A stretch of 64,000 bases of DNA, from the NCBI RefSeq assembly GCF_000315625.1, contig NW_005434660.1:488768-552767 (forward strand), written 5' to 3'. The translations under genes and the position numbers were made by a program. This stretch comes from Guillardia theta CCMP2712 (lineage: Eukaryota; Cryptophyceae; Pyrenomonadales; Geminigeraceae). The notes under the pieces were generated by a model, which saw only the letters and a program-made list of their open reading frames with translations, was not told where the DNA came from and searched no databases. This document shows positions 1 to 11,974 of the stretch, one piece after another. Positions within the stretch are counted from its first letter, which is position 1, and each line of letters begins with the position of its first letter.

Positions 1-1435
1 GTCTCAATCACAAACGCCAAACCGCAAGAAACCCAATTCACGCCGCAGGCCACACCAGGACTAACAATTCTATCCAGGGGAGATATATCCAGCATCACTG
101 ACGTCTCTCCTGGGATTGTGTTGTCCTTTAGCTTAAGTGTCTTTAAATTTTCGAGAAACGCTAAGGGCTCTAAGACGTATGTAGTCCCACGTTCGCCCGC
201 GTATGTACTGGAAATATCTAGGTCCTCTAGATTTCGTAGGTTAGACAGAGACTGTGAGAGAGTTTTGAGCCCATCTGCACCGATTGGGTTGCTGGAAAGA
301 ACGAGCTTCACGAGCGAATCTGATGCAGGCTTGAATAGATTTGTCAAGCAACCAATGTCGTTGGCCCAAATCATGTTTCCCGCTATATCCAACTCTTCAA
401 TCGGAGATCGAATCCAAGAACCCTGCTCATTTGAATCTATCAATGAATCAATCAGCAAAGGAACTCCACTCGACGCCATTTTGCTTTCACGAAGTGACAA
501 ATAACGAAGCTTCTTTATGTGCTTGAGAATGCTGAGGAGAGGTTCCAAATTCGATTCGACATTCAAGTTCGCTGTGTCCAACACAAGTGCTTCAATGTTG
601 GTCCACTGGTCCAAGACTGCATGCAGAATTGTATCAGAAACATGATTCCACCTCTCTCCCTGCGCATATATGTGTACTCGCCCTGTGAATCGCTTCAACT
701 GCATCACTGTTGGAATTTGGTATCGCTGTTGTTGGACGAGTTTGCTATCCAACGGTTCCAGCGTCGGGTGTGACCTTCCTCCAACTCTGATCACACCATG
801 GGTGGGGGGGAGCATGAACTTCAAGTATACTAGATCAGAATGCTGTAAAATCGTGCAAAACCTCCTACTCATAATGCAAAGTTACTGGCGAATTCAGGTA
901 GTCATGTTCCACCAAAGCACCTGCTGACGAGCATATCGCGAAGGACAAGGTTTGGTGTGTATCCATATATCCGTTCAATGATGCCTTCAGGGAGACATAG
1001 TATCGAGGCTGATTCGCTTTCAGAAATCTCAAGGTCAAGGACATCCTCTGCAACTCAAGGTATCAGCTACAACCTTGCACCAAACATCTCGCATGCCTTC
1101 ACTAATATGACGCTCAAGTCGAGCAATACAAACAGCCATGAAACGAATTCTAGTCTTCTAACCATAAACAGGTTTGTTGCCTGTCATGCTACATTCTACT
1201 CAACTTGAATCATGCCGACACCCTTTGTGCCCTGGAGCACCATCCCCAATCACTCGACATGAACTAGTCGTCCTCTCCTTTCAATCAAACATGTGGAGTT
1301 TACATCTTCTGTCCATTTCCGATCTATGAACGTATGCATTCAACGAGATCCCTGTGTCTTCGTCGCAACGTATCTTCCTCACCTCCCTCATCGTCGCATG
1401 TCGCCGCCAGATCCTCGACATTGGACATGATAGTG
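1..1435 (-). CDS. Leucine-rich-repeat protein, 3' end outside window
   Basis: The minus strand reads as ribonuclease-inhibitor-like leucine-rich repeats, with units such as LEDLDISST and LVLSSNPIGADGLKTL, running off the window edge at position 1. The frame is open from about 864 down to 1. A GT-AG intron at 865-920 (56 nt) joins it in frame to an upstream exon at about 921-1040 containing LDLEISESESASILCLPEG. Further coding-looking pieces reach about 1435, where a Met starts MSNVEDLAATCDDEG, but their joins are not settled. Such repeats usually serve protein binding. No catalytic or NACHT/TIR domain is visible, so the role is unknown. The repeat call is firm; the 5' part is tentative. Confidence 0.6.
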
Positions 1436-1849
1436 TTGCGCAGATCGGGCCAACCCTTACTTGTTGACAGGAACTTGCTTTAAAAAACAATTATAATACA
1501 CAAAAATATATAAGTTGTTAGTATCGAAGCTTGATTTTCTGATACAAAAATCACTACCACTAAGTTTGCCAGCCAGCGAGTTTGTAAGAGGTCTAGAACT
1601 TTTTATATTTTAATTTGTGACATATGGTACAAGAAATTCATTACTTACTATAAATAAAACGTTTTAAACTCTCCACAAAATATAAAACTTCAAAACGCTC
1701 TCCCTGAGTTTTTCAATAAAAACTTGGAATTGATCTAAAATTATTTTTGATGGTAAAATTCATTTTGGTGGTAGCTTCATATATATATGAAGTTTTAATT
1801 CATTAGGTCAAGTTTTAGCAAGACGTCTCTTCGCGTCGCCCCTTCTGCC
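1436..1849. other. AT-rich intergenic region
   Basis: This stretch is markedly AT-rich and lies between the divergent LRR and collagen-like genes. It ends in a TA-run (about 1779-1788) some 60 bp before the collagen-gene start, which could be a core promoter. No ORF is supported. Confidence 0.5.
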
Positions 1850-4341
1850 ATGCAGGGCGCGACTTACGGCAGTGTCGCGGATCTGCCGCAGCCTCATGCG
1901 CCTCATGCGCCTCATGCGCCTCATTCACGCTGGAGAAGGTCATTCGTCATCGCCTTCTCTGCTCTCTGCTGCGTTGCTGTGCTTGGCGGGGCTCTGATGC
2001 ATTATCGGCATCCGGCTGTGATGGAGGATTGTGACGAGATCACTTGCATGATGAACTCTCCGACGAAGCCTCCCGGTGCTGTACCTGCTACCCCAAGGAC
2101 GCTGAGACCCGACGAAGTATCAAAACTTCAAGAGGCATTGAAGGAAGAGCAAGGGCTTGAACAGGAGGTATCCTAATTTTGCTTGAAGACAAGAACGTTT
2201 CATTACAATGACTGTCTGAAATCAGGTGCAAAGCGACATGGCGTATCTTGATGGCGAAAGCAAAGTGAATATCAACGTTGTAATGAATCCAGAGGGACCC
2301 AAAGGAAATCCTGGGCCCATGGGTGAGCAGGGTCCGCAAGGTGATCCAGGTATTCCGGGACCAGTTGGAGTTGTTGGACCCCCAGGCGTGCCTGGACGCC
2401 GAGGGATCGTTGGACCTCAAGGACCACCGGGAGCTATCGGTGTGATCAGAACTTCCCTGTTCTGGGATAGAGGTAGTGATGTCCTGTTGGCAGGTCCTAA
2501 GGGAGATCCGGGCAAACAAGGGCCCGCTGGTCCTCCTGGCCCTGCTGGACCCTCGGGCGACACAGGAGTGGAAGGTGCTGACCGACTCTTCCTCCTTGAC
2601 CGACTCTTCCTCCTTGACCGAATCTTCTTCATTGACATGGATGTGGGAGGATGTGACGTCTGATCGTTGGTGCAGGACCCAAGGGAGCGAAGGGTGCTCA
2701 AGGACCCCCAGGACCCATGGGTCCGGAACCACCTGCAGGACCACCGGGACCCAAGTATGGTTTCTCCTCCGTGTCTCCTCTGTGTCTAAAAGGTAGTGCA
2801 GGGGTCCTCAAGGTCCACCGGGACCTGTTGGACCAATGGGTATCGCAGGAGAGGCAGGTCCAGATGCCCCTGCGCCAGCATCGTTGCAGAGCACGGTGAT
2901 CAATCCCGTCAATGGGGAGCCAGTTTCGGGTGCGACGATCAGCATCTTGCGAGATGGGGTAACATAGAAAGCTTGAGAGCGTGTGTAGTTTATTTGTTGT
3001 CCAGGTTGAGTTGGCGAGCACCACTTCGGATGATCAGGGAGGCTTCAGTGTCTCGGTTCCTCCTGGACCTGTTCAGATTGTTGCTACAAGAGAAGGCTCG
3101 ATGACTTACCGGACAACTACAATGTTGATGCCAAGAATGGTGGATTCTGAAAGAATTATGTTGGCTCCAACCTTGCCTGCAGGAGCAGCTGGCATTGTTC
3201 TGGTTTGGAACAAGGTGATACCAGACATGGATTTGCACATGTCTACTCCTTGGGGGTGCAATGTCGACTGGACGAACTACGTTTGCCGGAATAGAGGAGG
3301 AGCCGGCAAAGCCCATCTAGACCGAGATGACATGTATGGGGGTGGACCAGAGACTATGACGATTGACACGCCAGCCCCTGGAGCATTCAAGGTGTTTGTC
3401 CAGAGATACAGCTCCGGGGACATTCACTTGAGTGAAGCCAGAGTGTACGTGTTTCAATCCGATGGACGCACTTTTCAATTTGACTTGAACAATGGAGATG
3501 GCGTGATTGAAGGCGATGACGATAATATCTGGAAGGTTTGCGACATTGACGGACTGACCGGCAATGTTATAGCCACTGACAAAGCCAGACGTGTCATACA
3601 ACTTGGGGCTGTTGGTTCTGCTGCAAGCACCGCAAAGAGTTACTTCATGATCAGTGATTTCCAACGTGCTCCTTCAAGCAAAGCCAGTCTTGCATTCTGG
3701 ATGCTTTCATCAGCTGACAACCTTGGAACTCCATTCTCGTATGCTGTGGATGGAATAGCAACAGATTTCACCCTGTCCAACTATAAGTCGTTCGTGTTGT
3801 GTGTTGGAGGCGAGTGCGGTCCTTTCTCCGATGTTCGCGCTAGTAATGGAAACTGGCATCACATTGCAGTTACCTGGGATGCATCATCTAATGATCCTAG
3901 AGGGAATGCCATCTTCTATCTTGATGGAAACAAAGTCTGGAGCGGTGATGTTGCAAAAGGCAAAAGTATCATGAATGGAGGAACTGTTGTGCTCGGCAAT
4001 TCACAGACAGCTCCTGGTCAGGTTGGATCTGGAACTTCCAACTTTGTGGGTCAAATGTCAGATGTGTTGTGGGTGAATCGAGTAATGAGCGAAGTGGACG
4101 TGCAAGCTTTGATGATGTCACATGTTACCGGGCATGAAGCAGGAGCGGTTCTTGCGTTTGCGATGACCCAGCCGGATGATCACTTGACCAACCTGATGGA
4201 CTACTCTACCTCCAACTACGTAGGAGAATTTATGGTGAGGGATATTCACTTGCAATTAACGGATGGTTGACTTGATACCAGGGCGACCCCAAACCGGAAT
4301 TGATGTTTCCAGCGCAGGATTCGAGACCACCTAATTGGTAA
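1850..4341 (+). CDS. Membrane-anchored collagen-like protein with LamG-like C-terminus
   Basis: Seven exons: 1850-2167, 2226-2439, 2494-2574, 2676-2754, 2802-2958, 3005-4234 and 4282-4341. All introns are GT-AG and sum to a 712-residue protein. A short His/Pro-rich N-terminus is followed by one hydrophobic segment (about residues 30-52, [18 protein letters not shown]), suggesting a type II membrane protein. Next come Gly-X-Y collagen repeats (about 128-250, e.g. [19 protein letters not shown]), a carboxypeptidase-regulatory-like beta domain (about 258-315), a region resembling DUF2135/YfaP ([11 protein letters not shown]), and a concanavalin-like LamG domain (about 483-658) with the hallmark [10 protein letters not shown]. 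It probably forms an extracellular trimeric stalk carrying a glycan-binding head; that function is inferred. The collagen coding is split over four small exons by 47-101 nt introns. Confidence 0.87.
2584..2634 (+). repeat. 18-bp tandem repeat inside a collagen-gene intron
   Basis: About three copies of an 18-bp unit (GACTCTTCCTCCTTGACC type) lie in the 101-nt intron 2575-2675, the longest in this gene. The upstream reading frame passes through the repeat before stopping at 2661-2663, so intron retention would give a truncated product. Confidence 0.7.
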
Positions 4342-4520
4342 TCGATACGAAGAGCACACGTAATTGTTTGTAAACATAATCCCCATCTGAAAACTGAACA
4401 AATTCTGACTTGGAGTATGCCTCGAAAGGCTATTTTTCTTGACGAATCTTTATCTCTAATATCAAGTGACTTCTGAAATGGAAACGAACATGATATACTA
4501 TTCTGATGTGCCTCCAGGGT

Positions 4521-6025
4521 TTAGTTAGATGGGTTGTCATCCTAAAGATTGTTATCAATCGCCTGCATGCACAAACACGCGCAACAATCACCTTGAGCAA
4601 TCGGTTCAGACTTTCGATCTGCTCCTGCGTGATTGTGAGCAACTCCTGCACCGCAATGCATGATTTTACCTGTGGAACGTTTTCAGCAGGCTTGGATTCG
4701 GTCTCATCCTTGGTCCCTAGGTCCATGATTCGTGATAGAGCTTGGGCATGGGCCTGAAGTCACATCTGAGGAAGATGCGAGCAGTTGCCAGCTTGGCACT
4801 TCACCTCTGCCAACTTAGGCTGCTCAGCTGCAGGATTCTCCCGCATGAAGAGATCAAGGGCGTTCACCACTAAGTGAAGCTAAGCTCCTCTCTACCTCAT
4901 CAGGCAAAACCGTTTCACCTTGAGCGACCTTCCCATCAATTCCGTTAGCGCCATCGAGGACGGCGATGGCATCAGCCTATCATCGTGTCACTCAACCGCT
5001 GCAAGAAGGCAGTCACTCGCCTGCTCATAAAACGAGGAACGCTGCGACATAAGAGCATCCAGCAGTCCGCTCGCATCCGATTCAAGGAAGACAGCTGGAA
5101 AGAACCAAAGAACATAAGGCAGGTTGCAAAAGGCTTCCTGTCTGTTGGGGAGAAGCAGGCAGCCGGATGGAAGAGAGGGATGTAGAAACCTTCTTCGCTC
5201 TTCAAAGGCTTCTGAAGACCAACGTTCTCTAACAACTTAGGCTCCATCTTGCAGTAGACGACAAGACCCTTACAACACACGTCAGATTTTATTGTCGACC
5301 TTCTTTGTCAAAACTCACAGTCCTAAACTTCGCCCAGTTTTCAGATTGCAATGCAGCGCAGCTACCTGTGGATATCACGGCTCCATAATATGCCTGAAGC
5401 TGACAAAGCCACCATCATCCATCCATTTTCAACCCCCCTTTCCCCCAAATAGATCATCTCAGCCACCATCGCTCACTACATCATCTCACCTGATCAAGAA
5501 CCGCCCGCTCAACCTTTAGGAACTCATCCTCTCCTAACTGCTCAAATGCCTTGTCGATCGGGACTTTGAGAAGCTCCGAGATGATCTCGTTGGTGTTGAA
5601 GTACTTGTAGCCCAGCTTCTTCGCTAGTTCTTGTCCCACCACTTCCTTGCTAGAACCATCCATCCCCACTGCTCGACATCATCTGCGCATGCAAGCATTT
5701 GGCAGAAGCTTACCGAGGAATATGTTCGACTTGGAGAGTTTACTTTTGATTGCCCCGATGTCGACGCTCGCGCGCAAGTTTGATAATCTTGCCCGGGTGT
5801 TTTTCTTGTGGCTGACTGAGCTCACCACTGGTCTCAGCACAACCTGATTGCTACCCATGTTTCGCAACGAGATGCCATCAGGCTTTACGAGCGACGACAC
5901 TCCAAATGAGGTCGCTTGCCGCACGTAACTGTGTAGAAGGTTATTGGTTCCATGAATCACAGCATCATTTCTTACAGGGAAAGAAGGAAAGAGGCCAAAA
6001 ATCCCAACGTCCTTCTCAATGCCAT
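4521..6025 (-). CDS. Plastid-targeted shikimate-kinase-like protein
   Basis: Ten exons (6025-5976, 5928-5714, 5668-5490, 5399-5319, 5268-5190, 5094-5021, 4976-4919, 4869-4805, 4753-4592, 4541-4521) sum exactly to 327 residues. The N-terminus MALRRTLGFLASFLLSL is a signal peptide. It is followed by RQATSFGVSSLV, a transit-like segment starting at Phe, so import into a complex plastid is likely. The body matches the shikimate kinase fold: FLVGMDGSSKEVVGQELAKK aligns with the Walker A region and LLDALMSQRSSFYEQAD with the C-terminal substrate region. The P-loop is degenerate (GMDGSSKE instead of GxxGxGKS/T), as in plant shikimate-kinase-like proteins, so phosphotransfer is doubtful. The intron at 4977-5020 has a GC donor. 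A helical C-terminal tail is added. Confidence 0.8.
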
Positions 6026-7035
6026 CTCGCTGCGCTCGTGGATCAGCGTTCTGCGATTAGTCGATTAGACCACCAAGCATGGCTCCTGGCAAAAACAATC
6101 CATCTACGAGTCGCTTGCATTGCTCTGATCTCTGTTCGTCTCTTTGTTCTGTGCGAGAATATCTATTCGAACTCTCCCACACTCATCCTTGTCTCAATGT
6201 TCCTGACCAATTCATTCCCCTTTACGATTAGTACACACTCATCGACTTTCTTCTTATCAGTGGGCTTGAGAACCTATTGGAAACTCCTAGCTCATATCTT
6301 ATCTCAATCATTGTGCTGGTCATAAACCTTCATCTCACCATATCAGCATCAAAACTTGTACCATGCTGCTCATCTTTTCCCTTGCTACGATTATGTCTCC
6401 CTCACCCTGACGGCCTCCACATGACCTGAAGGACCAGTATAGAATTTGAAATTTATTAAGTATAAAATTCAAAGTTAAGAGAGAGTTTCAAAATTTAATC
6501 CAAGCATCTTACTAAAACCTTTTTTTTATCTTCTGGTACTGTTTTCAAACCTCATACATTTCATTTGGCAATTCAGTAGAACTAGTTTATAGAATTTTTC
6601 ATTCAAATACATTTTAAAATATATATTGGATTTTTGAGAACTGTTTCATCCTACGATCAATTTTACTCATGATGGAAAAATACTTTTAGCGCTTACCTGT
6701 ATTGCCGCGCCGCCGCTGCATGCAGCAGCAGCCTTGGAAGGGAGGAGGACGTTGATGAGGAGGAAGATAGATGAAACATGGAGAGAATCTGAACCTCAGG
6801 AACATCAGGAAGAAGTCGTCTAGGAGATGGTCTAGGGCAAATGCATGAGGCTGTCCATTTGCCGTGATATTGACCCGCGTTTGTTATGTAGCCTCTGTTG
6901 CTTGAAATCCTGAAAGAGGAGTTGTGTTCTGTCTTCTCTGCCAATGGCTTGATGATTGTACCTCAAGATTCATCTTAGAGTTCAACTTGAATGCAACTTC
7001 GAGGATTGGTTTGTTTGATTGTTTGATTGAAGGAG
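6026..7035. other. Intergenic region with AT-rich core
   Basis: About 1 kb without a firm gene. The section 6430-6680 is strongly AT-rich. A minus-strand frame at 6944-6696 opens with MAEKTEHNSSFRISSNRGY and ends at a good splice donor (CAG followed by GTAAGC), so it may be the first exon of an unresolved gene. Confidence 0.4.
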
Positions 7036-7206
7036 ATGCAAGAGATGCAAGGAAGAGGAATTGACTCTCAATGTTTCGCAGAGGGGATCGGGTTTGTGCA
7101 GCTAGCTCGATGGGGCACGGCCAGGGTAGTCTTTGAGACGCTTTGGTCGGACGGATATGAGCTCATGCAGCATGCAAGTGAGTTGTATCAACGGATCAAG
7201 TCCTAG
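7036..7206 (+). CDS. Small hypothetical ORF (56 aa)
   Basis: An ATG at 7036 opens a 56-codon frame starting MQEMQGRGIDSQC and containing FETLWSDGYELMQHASEL, with amino-acid usage that looks coding. It ends 205 bp before the FYR-domain gene on the same strand. It could be a free small protein or an orphan exon. No family is recognised. Confidence 0.25.
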   Translation: MQEMQGRGIDSQCFAEGIGFVQLARWGTARVVFETLWSDGYELMQHASELYQRIKS

Positions 7207-7410
7207 GTGAACTAGGTATCTGAGATTAATTTTCTGTTTTTCATGACTCGATTTGACTAAGTGACATTCATTGCAGGGACTTGTCTTTTGAACCATGCGT
7301 CAGGGACAACTATTATCGACTTCGAAAAGGAAAAAGTGTGCCTCTACCCTTCCGTTACAGCTGGGGGCGACCTGACAAACTGAGATCGTAAAACTGTTCA
7401 AATTTTCAAC

Positions 7411-10400
7411 ATGGAGGGGGAGAAGGAGAATGTTGCGGGAAAAGTCACACATGAAGAAGACGACGAGCGAGGCTCAGATGCGCTGCAGACTCAAGTCTCA
7501 AACACATCAGAAGCGCTAATCGCAAGTACCGAAGAGGATGGCCAGGCTAAAGAAGATGGGACAAACCTACCGAAGTCCAGTTTAAGAGAAGATTGCTCTA
7601 GGGATAGTAGCCCCAAACCCAGTGGCGAAAACGAAGGTGAACCAGCTGGCTCTGAGAAGCAAATTTCTTCTGTTCAAGATGCGCATGAGGAACAAGGTGA
7701 AGACAAAGAATTTCAATCTCGGGAAGCCTCAGATAAGGAAGTGAATCTTGGACTATCCAACGAGGACACTAGAGATGACAACAATATCTCGGAACATGAG
7801 AATTCTGAGAAGCCTGAATCTGCTCAGTCAGGAGCATCAAGCGGTGGAAAGAATAATCTTGATCTTGCGAGCAGCTCGCAGGATTCAGAGCGAGACGAGA
7901 AACAATCGACTGAGCCCAGTGTCCAACCACCCGGCAAGCAAACGAAACGTCAGGATGCACCTACAGTCGATATATCTGATCAATGCAACGACTCCGAGAA
8001 ACAGGACGAAACACGAGAACCAACGGAAGTGAACGAGGTTCATGAGTCGAGAGAGGCAAAGGAATCTTCTGCACCAGGTTCGCCGGCGAAGGAGGAACAA
8101 GCTTCGGATGCACAACAAGAGATGCAAGTGGATCCTAATTCGGAGATTGAGTGCAAAATGTTAAATGTTCAGGAGATTGCTATCAACCCATCGGGAATTG
8201 AGGATAGTGAGAAAGCACTCTCCAATAGCAAACCGTCAGGAGCCACACACGACGTCCCAAGCACGAGGAGCGCTGAATGTTCTCCTCCAGATGCACAAAG
8301 CTCGAGCAAGAATGTTGACAAAGATGAATGTGCCTCTCAAGAAGAAGCGAAAGATGCAGTGCACGATGCCTCTGAACAGACCAATGTCAAGAGAGGTGAC
8401 CTCCTTCCATTCACTTCATTGGGTGGTGATTTGCGGTTTGCAGTGTCTAAAGATGGGAGTAGCTCACAAGAGGTCAACGATTCGAATACGTCTCACAATG
8501 CTCTTGAGGGTGAGCACAAGAAAGTGGAATCACAAGAGGATCATCCTATGGTTGAGACCTCCGAGATTCAGAGCGAGTCGGTTTCAAAAGATTCGGTGAA
8601 TCCAGCGGAAACTGGCTCAAGTGTTAAACAAGACCAGGCTGATACCAAATTTTCAATCACAGGATCACGAGAAAATCAGTCTGAAATTCATGCAAGGGTT
8701 GCAGAAGAGTCGCTTACGAGTTTCAAAGATGAAAAAATAGATCAAGACAAGGAAAGGTCTGCAGATGTTGGCAATCTGCTTTGCCAAGATGGTGTGGAAC
8801 CCATGCAGATAGACGCTGCTGAGAAGGATCAGACCAAAAAAGATGCACACAAGCAGAATATGAAGGAGGATGAGAGTAAGGAGGTTGCTCCCAACCAAAG
8901 TGGTGGAGAGAAATCAGAGGACAAGGGTGAACCGATGGAATGTGAGGTCACTCCGAATCAACTTTCAGATACTGTCAATACAGCTGGATCTTCGACCGAG
9001 TCAAAAGTCCTTCAAGGTTTAAATGACAAGGGTGCAAAGGAAGATGCAAATAGTACGCAAGCATCTGAATCGAACTCTGGATCCTTGCAGGTTGGTGGCG
9101 ATTCCGATGTGAAATCAGATGTGGCTCCTGAGAAAAAACTGCCGCTCTCTGGAGTTGCTGGCAACAGTGATTCCGACAAGCAGCTGACGAAGCATCCTGG
9201 ATCTGAAAGTGTCAACGTTGAAGCCACGACCAGCGTATCTCAACCAGAGTCCAGTAAATCGGAAACATACGTGAACAGGTGATTCTTTAGATTAGTGTTA
9301 CTGCCATGAGGTTGATTATTTTTTAGGAAAGACACCGCGTCACCTGTATCTTCCGTGACTAGTCAAGTTCCATCATCAGTAAGTCCTACGGTCCCACAGC
9401 CCCCTTCACTGACACAAGCTACGGTGGTTCCTGTTTCATCCTCAACCCCGAATTCCTTACAGAATGCAACGAAGCAAACACTAACACCTGGATCGGTGCC
9501 ACAAATCGATATCAAGAAGGGGATGAGTCAGCAACAGTCCTCTACCAGCTTGGTTCCAAATCAGACTGTCAGCAAGGCTCACTTAGCTGCCAAGTTGAAA
9601 AATAGACCTCAACAAAGTTTCCTTCAGCTTGGTGGTCTCACAGTCAAGCGTTTGGGGGTTATCGTATGGGACCGGCCGGCATATCATACGAAACGATTCA
9701 TATTTCCCGTTGGCTTTTTAAGTGAAAGATCCTATGCCTCCTATCGGCAACCTGGTCAGAGCACTGCATATACTTGTGAGATTTTGGATGGGGGTGAGAG
9801 GCCAAATTTTCGCATTTCAGTTCAAGATGATTCTGAAAATCCCATAACAGCAAAGTCTCCGACTGAAGCATGGAAAGTAGTGGAACAGAGAGTTCAGGCA
9901 GTTCCAACTTCCCACTCAGATCAACAGCGTTTTGCTGGCAGTACAAGACTCTGTGGTGCTGTATATTTCGGTTTAGCGCACCCTTCTGTCATTCGCATGT
10001 TGCAAGGACTGCCAGGTGCTAGCAAGTGTGCTTCATTCGCCTTTGCAAGGAAGAGAGAACAATTGCATGAAGTGACAGAGGAGGAGAATGTCATACCGTC
10101 GACAGAGAGTGTTTCGTCCCGGTCAAGTCCAGCGCTCAAAGAATCTCAAACAATCATCAAGGCGGCATCTCAGGCAGAGCCCGTGCCGACCGCTGAGAAG
10201 AAAGTTGAAGTAGAACGAGATGATTGGATTCCTCTCTTGCAACAGGAGTTGAATGACATGAAGAACAGAACAAGGCACACTATTCAACCACTTTCTTACA
10301 GTCAGCTTCAACCAGAAGGGTGGACAGCACAAGAGGTTTTTCGCTTGATTGCACTTGAATCGAATTCGCTTATGCTGGTCTGCAGGTTGACACCTTCTTC

Positions 10401-11872
10401 AATGGACTGAATGAATATCAGATGTCGGTAAGTTACAAGCTCTGTTTGGGAAGGCTTCCTCTTTCACCTCCTTTTTCTTATTCATTTGGATCCCTTTTAT
10501 GATTCACTTTCCGTTGTGTATCTCTGCTTCAGCTCCAGCTGATCCTGATTTCCAAAGACGTCACATCTAGCGGCTGCGATTGGAACCAAAACAGCGCAGC
10601 AAGTCAATGATTATGCATCTTATGTGTGTGATGTGATGGACCGTCGCGTCAAGGCAAGCCGTGAAGAGCAGCTGCAGAAACAAGCAGCTCTGCTAGCGGC
10701 TGCGCACCAATCAAGCAATGTATGCAATGTTTCCTATGAATGTTTCCAATCAATCATCATCCTTTTCCAGGCTCAAGACGCTGGAGCTGCCGCTTTACAA
10801 GCTGCTGTCACGGCTGCAGCAAGTGCGCCCAAAGTAAGTCAATGTTCCTGAAGTCATCGACCTGATGTTGGCATTAGGAGGGGACACAGCTGAGAGAGAT
10901 GCTGAAGAGCCAATCTTCCCATGCGATGCTCGCACAAGTCTTGACACATCTGTGGCACACGGAAAGACTTTGGCGCCATGCCCTTCAACAAGCGCTGCAG
11001 CTATTTAATGAGACGCACGTGCTATCCGACAAGATGATGGAGAAGCTTTTGGTCCTTGGTGCGAGATTGAAGAGTGGGAAGGGTTTCAGCGAGGCATCAC
11101 TGAAGAAACGAGTTGAAGAGGAGACTAAACGGCTGAAGGCGGAATCGATGGAGAAACAGCGGAAACAGGTCGAGTTGGAAAAGCAGCTGAAGAAGGTGTG
11201 GAAAATGAGCTTCCGCCCACTTATGTGACGAGTCTCCACAGGCTCAATTGGATCAGAAGAAGTTGAGAGATGATCTCTCGACATCGGAGGAGAACGTGGC
11301 CTCCTTGAACAAAAATCTGAGAGATTTTGAGGGCTTGCGCGATCAGGCCTTAGCTCAGGTTCGTAGACGCTTCTTTCTTGTTTGTTCTCACCGGCCGGCA
11401 ACAGATGTCGGAGTGCAGGGGAAAGCTTCTCAAGGAGCAGAAGGCCAGGCACGCGCTCATGCTGCGAAAAGAGCGGTTAGAGGCGGAAGTCATTCGACTT
11501 CGATGTACCATCGAGGCGGATGGCAGAAGCCGTCGGGCTCAAGAGTGCAAGGCTGAGGCGCAAAGCTCAAGGATGGAGGAGCTGGAGGAAGAGCTGAGGC
11601 TGGAGAGAGCGAGACGAGAGATGTTGGAGAAGCAAGTGGAAACACTAGGACACAAGCCGAATTATGACGAGCTGCAAGTCATGGGGGTAGGAGAAAAGCG
11701 AAGGCGACTTGAGGAGGTGCAGGAGACTGGGAGGGGGGACAGGCAGAGCGAGCCTGGAAGAAGTGACAGGTTTCGACTGGCGAAGATGGCATCGATTGCA
11801 GTGCCCGGATGGAAGAAAGAGCAAGACGGAAGCTGGTGCGAAGAGAAGAGGAGGAAAACGACACAAGCGTAG
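7411..11872 (+). CDS. FYRN-FYRC and SANT-like domain chromatin protein
   Basis: Eight exons (7411-9278, 9327-10335, 10386-10427, 10558-10719, 10771-10833, 10878-11195, 11242-11358, 11405-11872) sum to 1348 residues. Residues 1-620 are an acidic, Ser/Glu-rich, probably disordered region encoded by one exon. After about 727 come FY-rich domains: FYRN (RFIFPVGFLSERSYASYRQP) and FYRC (SPTEAWKVVEQRV, then CGAVYFGLAHPSVIRMLQGL). Such pairs occur in MLL/trithorax, KDM5-type and TBRG1 proteins. A SANT/Myb-like module follows (WTAQEVDTFFNGL, then AIGTKTAQQVNDY), then a long coiled coil. It is probably a nuclear scaffold in a chromatin complex. No SET, JmjC or PHD domain is visible, so TBRG1-like is the closest description. 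Confidence 0.85.
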
Positions 11873-11974
11873 CTTCGTTGCCGTCAAATGTGTAATCTTT
11901 ATTTTGTGTACAGAGAAATGAACATCAAGTTTTCAATCCTTCAACCTCTGATGGGCTTCCCTCAACCATTTGCT

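Noticed and set aside
5011-5094. Alternative frame across the sixth exon of the shikimate-kinase-like gene
   Set aside because: It looked open, but only the other frame gives the family motif LLDALMSQRSSFYEQ, and the GC-donor intron then joins cleanly.
10336-10410. Read-through end of the second FYR-gene exon (continuing past the GAG at 10335)
   Set aside because: A 50-nt GT-AG intron at 10336-10385 restores the SANT-like sequence, and the downstream exons stay in frame to a whole codon sum.
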